DNA of 64,000 nucleotides from Rhodamnia argentea (Eukaryota; Streptophyta; Magnoliopsida; Myrtales; Myrtaceae): NCBI RefSeq assembly GCF_020921035.1, contig NC_063153.1, positions 10,044,001 through 10,108,000 of the forward strand. The letters run 5' to 3'. This document shows positions 1 to 12,752 of this stretch, in pieces (the stretch's first letter is position 1; each line of letters opens with the position of its first letter). Position numbers and translations under genes: made by a program. The notes beneath the pieces are model-generated. The model searched no databases and had not been told where the DNA came from. It saw only the letters and a list, made by a program, of their open reading frames with translations.

Positions 1-1941
1 GATGTTGACGTCGACCAATGCTGGGTGAGTAAGTACCAGATAGCTGGTGAGGGTAAAATCGAAATTTAGATAGTCTGGCGATGGTAAAGTTAAGGGAAAA
101 AAAAATCCATTATCTATTAGGTAGCACTCTAAATATGCTCAAAGCCAACATTGGGTAGGCCGGTAATTCTTTCATTTACAAACTCAAAACGTTTTGCAAA
201 TCTTTTTTATTTTCTGCGTCTTATGGGACCACTTCAGGTTTAAATAAGCAGTAAATCAAAGAGGTGGAGATCGGTGAAGCCCTCAAGAGCACTGCTGGTC
301 GCAGGTAAAGACGCCGAGTAAATGACAACTTCATTACATCGTACTAATCTCACGTGAAAATAATCGAAATTTGACGATTCCAGGATTAGAAAAATAATAA
401 TAATAATAATAATTGTTCCTTCTAACTTTCTTTATTTTCCAAGCTCTGCATTCGATCCTCCACAAGTACCGATATATTCCCACCGTGTGCTGCGTGCGTG
501 CGGGGGAATTTTTGATACACCCTAGGATTAGAAAATTTTAATTTTCTCGACATTAGGGAGCGATTAGCCTCGTACACGATAATTAGCGTTTGTTTTTACC
601 GAAATCTTTATAATAAAGAGAAAATATTTTTCTTGAAAATCATTTTTAAGGAAAATGATTAGATTTCGTTTGTTTGGTGATTTAGGGAAGACGATATCCT
701 TCTCACAAAAGAGGAAGGTCGTTTTTCGCGCAACCTAAGCTTGTCGTTTTCAGTTCACGGCAAACGTTTTACATAGATCGGTTAGCTTCCGTCATCCAAA
801 TACCGAGAGAGTTGGACGATAACTTTTTGAAAAAAACAATTTTCTTTCAAACAAACGGACCCATAAATTTAATGTTTGATATAATCATCGACTCGACAGT
901 GGAGTTCTCTTACGGCATGATATGAACAACCCATCTGCCACCGCCGTTGTTCATCGACACGGGCCATACTTTGGTTACTTAATATACATTACTATCGATA
1001 CGACGAATTGGAATCACTTAAGAATCGTCGCGCGTGAGCTTATTATTATAGGCTATAGCTAATATGGGAATTTTTTGGTCCTGATATTTAAATAACTTTT
1101 TTTGCCCTAATTTTGGTTGGGCTTTCTGATGCGACTTTTGCAATTGTTGGGTTTGGAGAAGAAAGGAGGGAAAAGAAGGTTATATCGTCTCGTGCTTCGG
1201 CCTAGCAGTGTCCGATGGGCTCTGTTTCGGACTTTGGGTCCACTTCGTCCCGACCCGACCCGAATTGGCATGAAAACGACGTTGTCCGCCGTACTTGCTA
1301 TGCATCTCGAAAATGGAAACGTTCTCATGAAATGATGTCATGTTAAATAAGTCCCACGTCGAAAAATCGATGTAGTGTAAAGCGGTTAATATATTTAGTT
1401 GGCTCATAATTTATTGACTTAAATTTTTTATTAAAGGTAGGTTCAACTGAGTATTTTGACGAGCTCAATTTTGGATTTCTGTTGTAATGCCGAAGTTATT
1501 GAGGATCGGGCCGAACATGACGTGGGCCGGTGCTGGTTCTGGTGGACGCGAAACTAGCCTGGCCCGGAATAGGCCTCGCCCGGACAAGCGCGGCGAGATT
1601 GTCATCGGACCCGATGGCGCATAGCGCCAGATGAATTGGAGAGATTGCGCCTGTGCTGATCGCTGATGCAAAAGTTGATCGGGTTGAAGAGGTCTTCCGC
1701 TCGTTGCCCCGTGACTTCCATCCAAAGAAGAAGGTGCTGCTCGTGTAGCTGTGGGCCCGCGATTTTCGCAACGCAAGGACTCGCTCACACCAGCGCGTGC
1801 GTGCGTGCGTGCGTGCGTGCGGGTGGGTGACTTCACCTGATTCCCGCCCAGCCTCGGCGGAAAAACTCGCGGCAGACATTCAGGTCACCCGCAAGGCCAC
1901 GACTCTCTCGCCTCACACGCAGACAGAAAACTTCAAAATCC
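1..1941. other. Intergenic DNA, no gene recognised
   Basis: No supportable coding region is seen. Open frames here are short, overlap on both strands and resemble no family. The stretch holds a short TAA microsatellite near 392-412. Around 589-862 lies an AT-rich segment bounded by inverted CGTTTGTTT-like words that could be a small MITE. A GCGT tandem run at about 1797-1822 sits roughly 120 bases before the start codon of the next gene, probably in its promoter or 5' leader. Confidence 0.5.
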
Positions 1942-3372
1942 ATGGCGACTTCACCGTCTCGCACGGAGACCGCTCAGCTTCCTCCTCCGGAAGCCGAATC
2001 GCAGCTCGCGTCCCTCGTATACGGTTCTTACGCCTCTTTCCTTCTCTATGCTCCAGCTCGCGTCCCTCGCGTGCGATTTTGATTCTCGCTTTTGTCCCCG
2101 ATGAGTTTTGACGAGCATTCGCTGTGTTTTGGAAAATGCGGTGGTCGGTTGATTACCGGTTCGCGCTATCGTTTCGCTAGTGATGTCCTGCGTCGTCAAT
2201 CTGTTCCGTGCAGTTGCATCGGACGTAATCGGACTGCGTTTGATTCTCCAATATGTACGAAAATAGTCAGATGGACATCTAGGCACGCTCTAGGTTCAGT
2301 AACCGATGCTGTAGCCGGTTCGTGTTCTCACTCGCTGGTTCTGTTGACCGGTATGCGCTCATTGTGTCGTGAACTGAAATGGTTCTGGCTAATCGCGCAA
2401 TATGTAATTGGATGATAGATTGTCCACAGGACGAAGTTAAGGTTGCAATTTCCGTAGCTACATTTGACTGAGCATGCTAAGATGTGTCTTGTATAGACTT
2501 CCCTTTTGTGTATCATCTCACCCAAGGCTCGAAAATTTACTCGTGCGCAATTTGTTGCGATAATAAGAATGGCATGATGTATGTTGGATTGCCTCGTGAC
2601 GACATCTGGTGTTCTTTGGTTTTGGCAACCGGTAAAAGTAATTTACTTGATGACTGTTGCATCACGGCTGCAGATATGTCTCAACAGGCGCAGGCGGCAA
2701 TGGAAAACATGCTGAAGATGATAAAGTGAGTTTAGGTGTTCCTTTCGCATTGCTTCTATCTATGATGCTGAGACTTCGGCTCCTCTTGATCACGATTGGC
2801 ATTCAATTCACAGGAGTGGCCCGTGTTGATTTTTGTTATGAATTGGTGTGATGACATTTCTCAAGAAAAGCTTTGTGAATCAGTTTAGATGGCCCAATAT
2901 TACTTCCCCTTGTGTGCTATGGCCTTTTGGGATTTTGATTTTACGATGATCAACATATTTTCGCACTTTTCTTTGTATCGGAGTTTGATCACTTTGCGGA
3001 AGACTCAGAAATCAATACTGATGCGCGATGTCTGTTGTGTACTACGTCATTGACATTTGTTTCCCTAAAGAGTGATTTCCATCACGTGTTTGGTATCCCT
3101 CGTTAAACTGAAGATTGCTTTCACTATGGACATTCATCCATCTTTTACACAAAATCATATATCTGACTAATCAGACATGTAGATTATCTCGTCTAATAGT
3201 TATATGATGACTATTGTGTAGTGAAGCTGATCAAAGTAGTGCTGGAATTATTAAGGATATAGAGAAGTGCAGGAATTCTGCTCTTGAGAGGAAGAAAGAT
3301 CTGGAGGAAGAGAAGAAGCAATTCCAAAGGGCTGCTTATGCTGTTATCGACATGCTGAATGTTGGAAACTAA
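1942..3372 (+). CDS. Small coiled-coil protein of unknown function (94 aa, three exons)
   Basis: Exons 1942-2023, 2674-2725 and 3222-3372 join in frame (285 nt, 94 residues). Introns are GT-AG and the phases close exactly. The product begins MATSPSRTETAQ, has a Pro/Glu-rich leader of about 25 residues, then a helical body with DMSQQAQAAMENMLKMI, and ends in a charged segment rich in Lys and Glu (RKKDLEEEKKQF) followed by AYAVIDMLNVGN. The body looks like one amphipathic coiled coil; there is no signal peptide or membrane segment. I do not recognise a named family, although the look is that of a conserved small subunit of a larger complex. The gene is convergent with the potassium channel gene, with about 235 bases between the two stop codons. 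Exon structure is inferred from splice sites and continuity; function is unknown. Confidence 0.75.
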
Positions 3373-3607
3373 GGCAAGCTTGAAAACTGTATTTGCTTTT
3401 TTTTTTGGCTCTAATATGAAGCACAAGCATATACTAAGCTTTTCTGGGTAGTTTGGAAAGAGATGGAACTCATCATTGCATTCACTTGTGGAAAGAACTA
3501 GCAAGCATTTAAATAACTATTTCATATTTCCATTCTTTGCTATCCATAACGATTGTTTAACAAAAAAAGAAATGCTCAAACTATTTAATGGTCATCTGCG
3601 TTCGAAT

Positions 3608-6600
3608 CTAAAATATGTACAAATGGTCATTCTCTCTCAAGGCATTGAATTCTTCCACTTTTGCACCATCAGCCATGAGAATTGTGCTTCCTCTCTTGTT
3701 GAACTTTTTCTCTGCACCCACCAAATTAAGTGAAAAAAATACTATGTCAAATTTGTTGTAAAGGGAGGCATTTAGAACTCAAAGGGTGTAAAGAGAAAGT
3801 TGATCCTATGTGACAATCACACAGTTTGACTCTGTGTACTACTGAGCAAAGACTGATAGTACTCAAAGTCACCCTTACAGCAGCTGGCAGCACATCGTTA
3901 GTGATCATCCTTTGCGCAAGCACGTGTGTGGGGATGTGTACTTGTGCTTTTCATGAGTATATATGGGCATGGGTGTGCATTTGAAACCTAAAGTATACAG
4001 GCTCTTGTGATTATGATTTGAGCAATTTAATTCATTGTACCAGGTTGATGGCTCTGTGTTGAAAACTATTATTTCAACAAAATTTGCATATTTATGTCCT
4101 CCTTTGCTGTTGCTTAATTATCTGGGGAACCCTATGCTTGGCATTACATGGAAATGACTCGATCTTTGATAAAAATAGGAGACTATGTCCATAATACCTG
4201 CTATTTTGAGAAGGTCCTCTATGGAGTTGGGTAGATGTATCAGTTTCCCGGTCGTGTTGCCTTCCAATGTACTTTCACTGGGATGATGGTCATGTATAAT
4301 TACCCTTACCGGAAATGTGCTTGGTAAAGTAGTGGAGGGTGGCGGTGCTTCTGCGAAATGCACGCATAAGATCTTCTGACAGGATAATAAATATAAAGGA
4401 AGTGGTTCTTCCTGTGACGTTGTCAAAATTATTACCGAGGCTTGGACTAACTCACTGATGTGATGTGTCAATATGTCTTGAATGTGCAGATAAGTTTATT
4501 TAGCATAGAAATGGAAGTAGAGAGTAAGAGTAACGATTGTTTTAGCGACACGGCCCGATAAAAAAACCGATTAGAAAAGAATATTGGCTCCTGAAAAAGA
4601 TCTTGGTAGCCAAATTTTCTTCAGGCTAACACCCTGAACTTAAATATATCACTTTAATGAAGCCACCACGGATGGGGTTGCCCTCAGATGCCAACTATTT
4701 GACAGAAAACACACTTGGACTCATAAAAGGTCAGATTCAATTACACAAGAAAACTAGTGATGCTGTGAAGATTGAAATCATAGTCGTTAGCAACTTGCAG
4801 AAAATTAAGTTACGAGAGAGAAGATGCAACTGTCTTGCTTAATGTCGACACCGTGAAAATGTAACTGTATCTATGAAACTTATATCAACCCATGGTGAAT
4901 GGATGTAGAATGTAGGCTCTGAGTTAAATATTACTAATCTATCTGTTCTTCTTGATCACCAAAGCCCTAAAAGTCACTTGCAGTTATAGGGACTTGGGTT
5001 TATTGTACCGCGTTTTTTCACATTAAGATGCTTTTCTAGTGGGGATTCAACAATTTCGTTAATGTTAAAGAAGGAATATATTGAACCGGGACTTGAGTTA
5101 GCCCTGCCACAGCAGGAAGTTGGTACTTCTAAAGTTTGGTTCTGAGACATGGTGAATTGTCGCTATTTCCGGATGGCATGATGCTGACATTATTGTCTTG
5201 GGTGAGAAAAGCTACCATTTGCATTTGCATCTCCATAACCATTGGCAGCATTCTCAAGTTCTTCATTTGATAATATATGCTGCCAAAGAAGAGAAAAATT
5301 AATGAGAATATCAATCATCACAACCCCTGTTTTTCTCGTTATCTGCTGATTTACATCATAATGCTAATAAATTACCAATGTTCTTTACATGTATTGCTTG
5401 TGTTGACTACTTCTACCTGCTTAAGTGGACTTTGAATTTCATCGTGGAAACTAAATCTATCAACTAAAATACCCAACTATGGACAGGAAGGAAAGCCAGT
5501 TTAGCGGCTCAGTTCAGGAGATATACCTCTATATTCAAATCCCCCAAAGATTCTGTCAGAGATTCTATTTCTTCTAGCACTTCTGGTTTCAGGCCTTTCA
5601 GATACTGATTACGAAAATGGAAAAAAAAAATTGATATACACATTAGTGATTTCTATATAATGATAAGGAAGAAAGCCATCAGGATAGTCGACAAACTGTA
5701 AACAAATATAGGTTTAGTTTAACTGAAGAAAAGTTCTGATATCAACTGTAATTCAGCGAAATCTGAGGTGGAAATTCTTCCTCTTCTATTTACCAATAAT
5801 ATTTAACTCTTATGGCATGCTTCAATCTCAAAATTTTCTGACAGCCCTTTCTTTTTATTAACTTTTTACAATTTTTTATCTGTTACTTCACTTCAGATTA
5901 GTCAAGTGAAAGTGAAAGTAGAAACATTTTTGTGAACCTGAGCAAAGTTGGTAATAATTATCTTCGCGTCTTTGCTATGCGGCTGCACCAGTTGCTTGAA
6001 GTGGTGATGGCTAATCCGGATGACTTGAGAGAGCCTTTTTGTCCTCACTGTAAATGGTTGAGGGATATTAAAAATTACCCCAATCTCTCCCACCATTTCA
6101 GACGGGCCTAATTTTGTCAGAGGCTGCGATGAAGTCATATTAAGAAATTAAGTTACAATGTAGAAAGTTAAAATGTATACGAGTAAGGAGGTGAAACTTA
6201 GCATATATAGGTGTGTATATACATAGTTGATATGTATGTGCAATGTATTACTTGGTATCACCTGGAGCTCAAGCTGCCATTAAGGGTTCAAAATTTAATC
6301 TCTTGAGAGTTTCAGCATGTGAAAGATTAACTATTGTGAAAACGGGATATGATATTCCAACTAGATGAACTTTTGCTGATCATACCTGCTCCATTCCATT
6401 TTTGTATGTCAAAACATCCTGCAATTCGGGATACAGTTAAGACTTGGCCACATGATTTACTTGAATAATATGGACTATAAAGGAGAGATTTTACCACTGC
6501 TCCAGATACTATTATGTAGAAGTCTGTTGGAATTTCATTTTGCAAGATGATCTCAACCTTAGGTGGAAAATACTCTGCTTTCATTTCAGATACCTGTTGT

Positions 6601-9600
6601 CAAAAATTCAATGCCGTTATCCTAAGATATTGTCTGTTGAAACAAATGATGAAATTTCGTGGTCCAACTAATTTGAAAAGAAATGACAATGGCATAGTTT
6701 ACCTGCCTACTCTTTAACCACATTGAAACCACAGAGACACACAGGAGAAAATAATGTTGCATTTACCCTTCAGTTATGGTAAGAGTTCCTATTATCTGAC
6801 ACAGGGTTCTCATGAACTTTCAATAAAAATTTAGGGGACAAAATACACTGTCTAGTCCTTCAATGATGGGTCCAGATATGAAGACCCCCTGGATTTTTGT
6901 TTTATATATATATACAACTTAGTTCAAACAGTAACTTAGTAACCATGCAAACTTAGTGGGAAGAAGGAAATTGCTTTACCAGCTGAACAATAAGGTCCTC
7001 AGAGACTCCTTTGAATACATAGGCATTTCCTACAGTTCTACGGAATAAGTGCTGAGCAATTCCAGATCTGATTGCCTTTGGCAGGTCCTCCAGTACCTCT
7101 TCTTGTTGTAGTTCTGCTGTCTTGAACTTGAGTTGCATGTGGGCCAACATTTGCTCTTTTAAACCTTCTGGGAGTCTATTCTTGCTTGCGTAGCGCAATA
7201 TCTCATTTATAGCATCCCTCTGCAAAGTTTTCAGTATGTATAGATTGTAAACTGTACTGCAGGTAATGGTGAGTGGGTGATTTAAATATGGATGACCGGT
7301 CCTTTTCAAGGACAAGCAAAATATTCTTCGAATTAATGTCTACTAATCCAGGAACATGACAAGTTCATGCTTCCAATTTTCTTTTTGCATTTTGTTCCCT
7401 GCAAATGGTTCTCAAGCTCTGCAACGAGCCTTCTGTATTTCAGTCAAATTAATAAGGTCACCATCTTTTCAATTCATTTTCTTGACCTTTTGTCATAGAG
7501 GGGAATTTTCCTTGTAAGAAGCTATTAATTTTTGAAAACTATCTGACTTTACAAATCTCTTTTTTAGGCAGTTCTCTGAGTTTCATCCTCGGGCAATTTT
7601 TTCCTTTCACTTTTCATCCGATTCTTTCTTTACTAATAACTCCACTGAACGGCTAAGTTCATTGAAAAGCATATTTCAGAAGACCGAGAGATGAAAAAGG
7701 CAATGAATAATATCTGCAGTTTTTTCTGTTCATGCTTTTTTTGAAGTTCTCAAGGGCTACTGCTGCTTGGTGTTTGGGGTGTTAAGACTTAAATTGATAC
7801 TATCCTATGCAGATTGTGAGCAATTACCATGGCAAAGGTCCGAACAGCACTGTGGACTACAAGGTTTGTCATGTTACCAATCAAATATGCAGTGAGGCCG
7901 ATGTTGAATAACATGTAGAACATATTGAATATTTTCTCCCCCGTGTTCACTGCATGCAAGTCTCCATAGCCGACTGTGGTGAGGGTAACAATTGACCAGT
8001 ACAGGGAATAAGTATAGCCCAGCCAGATACTCCTGTGCTGGAAATCAGTAACTTGACTTCCAATCCATGTGTTATCTGGCTTCTTATGATGGGTGGCTAG
8101 CCAGAAATAGAAACAACCAGCTGAATGAACTGCGAATAGGGTAACCTGCAGGGAAAGTTGCAAGTAGTAAAGGTTGACCATATGAATATCCACAAAGGAG
8201 ACGGTAGCACCCAAGAAAATTCCCATCCTCCTAGGTAGTGATACTTACGCCAATTAGTTTGCAATATCTTGTCCAGAAGTAGCTAAAGCGAGTGTCTTTC
8301 TCTAGCCTGAACACAGAAAGTAGATGAACCGCATCGTAATTGTAATCTTTACCAGAGACAGGAGTTAAAATACAAGTCATGTCCATTGCTAGGTCAAAAT
8401 ATTTCATGACAGTTGAATGGATTTTGGCTACGAATATGTGTTAATGGTACCTTGTGAAGAGTTCACTAACACGCCGGAGTCGCCATAGTCGAAGCAAATT
8501 GAGGAAGCCGAAAATGTCGCCATCGCGCATTTTTCCGGTTAAAATTCTGTATATTACTTGATATGGCAGAGTTGAGGCCACATCCATGGGGAAATAAATC
8601 GCTGTGACATACCTAGGATAGAAAAACTTCAATGAGGAACCGTACAATCCATCTACTGGTGTTAGGTGGTTATGTCAGTGGGCTAGTATTTGACTGAGGA
8701 TAAAAGCCGAGCTACTAAACAAGTCTGAAACAATCAAGTGCTGGGATGCGAGTTAGGACAAAGACATGTTGGTGCCATTTAACCTTGATAACACAAGCAG
8801 CAGCGACACTGTGTATTGGTAATTGTTTTTCTTTTCTAGTGTTCTGAACATCGTCGACAGACTAGACATGATACCTTGTCATGTTATAGATACCAAGCAA
8901 ACGATTACGGTGCGAGAATTTAGGGTTGTCATTCCTGCTGGTATTTTGCACAATTTGCATCTATTTAGTTTTTGGTGTGCTCATTGATTGCTAGACTGTC
9001 CTCCTTTTCCTAATTTCGCAGCATAATGAAGTTTGTTGACTCTTGCACATCTACTCGATGGTCTTCTCAAATATATGATTCGGCCACATGCTTAGTTCTG
9101 GTATTGGTTTTACCCGTTTTTAGGACATAAAACACGGTAATAACGAAAATGAGGTGCTCTAGCTTAACCCGGCAAGAACTAGGGGAAAGGTACTAACTTA
9201 TCAGATACAGCCACAAGACCTGTCGGAAACCCTCTCTTATTTGAAAAATGTGCAAATTTGATGTCTTAATCTGCCAAATTGTCTAGGTTAGTCAACCAAT
9301 CTTTGTCTTGAGGCCGTAGCTAGGCTTATTAAATAAATTCTACGTTTCTTTCAAGGCTTAGGCCAGCTAAAGAGATTAGCTGGGTATCTCATTCCCAATA
9401 TTAGGAAGAAAGGCTTTCTCATACTCTGAAAATAGTTTGGAAAAATGAGGGACCGATCACCCCCTCACGGTGCAAATGAACTCGTTAATCTGAAATACGA
9501 AAGGTTGAGGACATGCGCACCTGATAGCAATCTTCGTGTGGTCATCCACGAGGAGATAAGTCGATTTATCCAAGTAGGCCACAAAGAACGTTAGGATGAT

Positions 9601-10215
9601 GTCAACGGCGAAAAAGCCATCGACGACCAGATCGACATACATCATAGACCCGGTTGCTGCCTTTCTGAAAGCTAGCTCGAAAGGAGATGCCCATGCCGAG
9701 TAGATGACAAATATCACAAGAAACGTTTGCCACAACCTGCACATACAGGGAGGAAGACGCTTTTATACAGTTCAAACGCACCGAAATCTCGGTCTACAAG
9801 GGTCCTAGCCAAGCTGGTTTTCTCTCAGAGATTATCTGGAACTTCCTCTGAAAGAAAACGAGGCACTGGATTAGATGATCTTTCTCCTAAACACGAACGA
9901 ATGCACATTCACGTTTATCTTAAAGCCTAAAAGGGCTCCAGCATCTCCATCTTTCCTCCCAATAGCATCATTTGCTCAGAGTCCTGAGAAAAGAAAAAAG
10001 ACATGATAACCGACAGACCGGTGAAGGAAAACTTACCGATATCTATGATCGTAAGGAGCGATCACGTACTTCTTCAGCTGCAGATAGTTTTCATCGACCA
10101 CGGTCCCAAAAGCCGGCAGCAGGCTGCTAGAAACCGACGCCAAGTTCTTGATCTCGCCGCTGGAGCGCCGCCGGAACAGCATAGGCAGCGGAGACCTCGA
10201 GTCTGACGCCGACAT
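3608..10215 (-). CDS. KAT3: Shaker-type K+ channel regulatory subunit, KAT3/AtKC1-like
   Basis: Thirteen exons on the minus strand: 10037-10215, 9521-9736, 8451-8612, 8249-8306, 7828-8145, 6980-7219, 6495-6593, 6386-6418, 5938-6123, 5527-5604, 5216-5279, 4198-4350, 3608-3711. They give 1890 nt, 629 residues, close to the 662 of Arabidopsis AtKC1. The N-terminus ([20 protein letters not shown], then [12 protein letters not shown]) is typical of KAT3 rather than KAT1, KAT2 or AKT1. Six membrane segments follow, with an S4 rich in Arg ([14 protein letters not shown]) and an intact selectivity filter TTVGYGD (GYGD near 264-267). Next come a C-linker, a cyclic-nucleotide-binding fold (about 370-500) and a C-terminal KHA domain ending [12 protein letters not shown]. 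In Arabidopsis AtKC1 is a non-conducting partner that retunes AKT1 and KAT channels at the plasma membrane; that role is inferred here from similarity. An in-frame upstream ATG at 10284 exists, but the start at 10215 fits the family. Confidence 0.95.
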
Positions 10216-10318
10216 TTCTTGCGCGGCACTTTGCTCGCTGCGTCTGCTGCTGAGACTTTTCAGTGCAGCAGGAGAGACGGGCAAGAGGTTTGGAAAGCGA
10301 AGGTCGCGTTCTTGCTAG

Positions 10319-10325
10319 TTTTATA
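10319..10325 (-). promoter_or_regulatory. Putative TATA box of KAT3
   Basis: On the minus strand this reads TATAAAA, about 105 bases upstream of the chosen KAT3 start codon, which is a reasonable spacing for a plant core promoter. Position and motif are seen directly; its use is inferred. Confidence 0.35.
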
Positions 10326-10905
10326 AACTGACTCGCATCGTCGTCATCTCACCGCTACGACAGATTTCCCTGTTCATCCGTGGCGACGATGCCGATTTAA
10401 ATAATCCTGTGATAGGTAGGAGAGAGCTTTCTCAAGAAAACCATATAGTATCAAAGACGATAATGTCATTGTCCCGCGGAAATGATAATTTAAGCGCTGC
10501 TACAAGGAAGGTTTCAATGGCCATTTCTGACCTCGAGCATGTCACGAACTTCAAAAGTCGGATACCTCCTTTTTGACATAGAATCGTGGAATCGCATGCA
10601 CGTAGACATCTACTGTTTGGTTTTTCCTACAAGTGTTAAACAGATTCAAACCGGGGCCGTTCCCAAGCTCTCCTGCATCTATTTTTCCAATTCTCTACAG
10701 CTAGTGGTGGGGGTGGCTTTGGCTTAGCTGTAGACCTTTGGAAAAATGCACAAGTGGGGGTTCCACATACCGTGCCACTCGCATGGGTCATTAGATCCAG
10801 AGCACTATCATTCAATAATGCGCGTTGAAAGCAGCACGGGTAATTCCTTTTTAATGTTGACATTCTTGTGCCCCGTAGAAGAATTACATGGCAAAAGAGG
10901 GAAAA

Positions 10906-11463
10906 GTGTAAAAAAAAAGTTCTAAACCTATTGCATTTGTGCCAATTCGATTATAAACCTTTTGCGTTGGTGCTAATTAAGTCCTAAACTTTTTGCATTG
11001 TTGCTAATTTAATCATAAACCTTTCATTAATGCCAATTCAATCATGAGCCTTTTGCATTAGTATCAATTTAGTCCTAAATCTTTTGTATTTATGCCAATT
11101 GAATCGGTTCGATCAATTTTGATCGAAAGTCGCTGGTATGGACATCAATTGTTCTACGTGGCACGGCTAGCGTTGACGTGCACATTTTTAATTTTTTTTT
11201 TATATTTTACATAGTTTTTAAAAAAACCAAAAAAATGCTTAAAAATTTACTAAAAATATTATAATAATATTAAAAAATATCAAAGTCGGATCCAGCCGTG
11301 TCACGTAGGACAATCAACGTCTATGTCGGCGATTTTTGCCCAAAATTTGTCGGATTAACTTAATTGACATAAATGCAAAAGGTTTAGGACTTTATTGGCA
11401 TCAATACGAAAGGTTTAAGGCTGAATTGGCACTAATGCGATAGGTTTAAGACTTTTTTGACAC
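10906..11463. mobile_element. Foldback element with inverted arms made of degenerate ~38-bp repeats
   Basis: The left end (GTGTAAAAAA.., then CTAAACCTATTGCATTTGTG) and the reverse complement of the right end (GTGTCAAAAAAGTC.., then TTAAACCTATCGCATTAGTG) are near-identical inverted repeats. Each arm consists of degenerate repeats of about 38 bp carrying the words AAACCTTTTGCATTAGTGCC and CAATTNARTC; the left arm has about five copies. Inside, a second inverted pair (TACGTGGCACGGCTAG and CCAGCCGTGTCACGTA) flanks an AT-rich core, so most of the 558-bp element can fold back on itself. No coding capacity is seen. It lies about 0.7 kb upstream of KAT3. Classification as a foldback or Mutator-like non-autonomous transposon is inference. 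Confidence 0.7.
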
Positions 11464-12668
11464 GTCTCCCGGCAAAAGACAACCTTCTCTCTATCTCTCT
11501 CTCTAGTGGTGTCCGAAGGTCAGCCTTTGCTTACCAAATTCAAAACCACTTCTCCTATCCGATTAGTGGTTGGACACTTTGGTCAATACTGGAGAACAGG
11601 AAAGGAGTAAACTTTCTCGCAGCCTTAGGGAGGTCGTGTCGAGTAGGGCATTCATCCACCTTAGACAAGGTTTACATGTGACGGAACATCGACGTAGCAT
11701 GTGACGAGGACTCTGAAAGCAACACGGGTTTAATAAGAGCAAACGAACCGGAAACTTGTTTATTGCCGGCACCGCGCAAAAGGCGAGAGGGCTCGACTTC
11801 TCTCCCTAGCTATGCCGTACCAAAATCAAAGACGCTCACCTTAGGTTTGGCTGGCGGCGACGACAAGAAGATCGAAGCTGTTCGCGGGACTCGGGAAGGT
11901 GTGGAGTGCGGACATGGCTGCGGCTAATGACCTTGGAAAAAAGAAGAGGGGCGCGTGCTCCGTTTCTTGATTCGTAATGGGCAGAAAAGGGAAAGAGGAT
12001 CCCAATGGGAATTCGAAGAATAGACGAGCGAGCTCCTTGCCATATCTGTCTGTAATAATTGTCTTGGCAAGAAGACAGTTGACTCCTCTGAGGATAATAT
12101 TGAGAATATCCCATGCGGATGACGGGGAAGATTTCGTTTTCCCTTTTGCGGAAAGTTGACCAAGTTCGGTGGCCTCTTTGCCCGCATGTCGTTACCTAAG
12201 GTCACGACAAAAGCAGCCCTCTTTGCTTTCGGTACCTTGAGAATTCGGTGACATGCCAAGGCCGGCGGTTTGCCGGACCTCAGCCTTGCCGATTATTTGC
12301 GTCGTCGGATTTAAGGGTAGAAACCGGTCCTCGAGCGGACAATCGGACCAGGAAGGAGCGTACGCGCAATGGCCTACGAGCGGCCGGAGCGAGTTGGTTC
12401 GGTTGAAGGCCTCTTCGGTTCGACAGCCGGGCCTATGCTGAGAATTTGTACCGTGACTTTATACAGATTAAGCAAATGATCCGCAGGTCGCACTTACCAT
12501 AACCTGAACACCTTGCTTCTTTCTTCTTCTTGTTTTTTTATCCTGTGGACCCGAAAGGCTTCATTTCTGGGTCACTGAGCAGGGCCCAGTAAAGAGGAAA
12601 AGTGTTTATACAGAAATTATTCATTTATTATTTATATAAATTTTTTGCAATGAATTTAACCAGATGCG
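11464..12668. other. Intergenic DNA, no gene recognised
   Basis: Several overlapping frames of 60-110 codons occur on both strands between 11800 and 12440, but none resembles a known protein, and overlapping frames on both strands argue against real coding. The base composition is more GC-rich than the surroundings at about 12250-12430, which may mark an old insertion. Nothing else is recognised up to the tRNA gene. Confidence 0.4.
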
Positions 12669-12752
12669 GTCAGGATGGCCGAGTGGTCTAAGGCGCCAGA
12701 CTCAAGTTCTGGTCCTCGTGAGAGGGCGTGGGTTCAAATCCCACTTCTGACA
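12669..12752 (+). tRNA. tRNA-Leu (anticodon CAA)
   Basis: An 84-base type II tRNA with a long variable arm. The acceptor stem pairs GTCAGGA with TTCTGAC (one G-T), and the discriminator base is A. The D-arm region contains the internal A box (TGGCCGAGTGG). The anticodon stem CCAGA/TCTGG encloses loop CTCAAGT, giving anticodon CAA for leucine UUG codons. The T arm GTGGG-TTCAAAT-CCCAC contains the B box. The gene has no intron and does not encode the terminal CCA. A run of six T residues at about 12761 is a suitable RNA polymerase III terminator. It is a nuclear-type sequence. Confidence 0.95.

Noticed and set aside
589-862. Possible small MITE with CGTTTGTTT inverted ends
   Set aside because: Inverted words are only about nine bases and no target duplication was found, so it is mentioned only in the intergenic entry.
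11836-12441. Overlapping frames on both strands between the foldback element and the tRNA
   Set aside because: No family resemblance, and similar-length frames on both strands suggest chance in a slightly GC-rich stretch.
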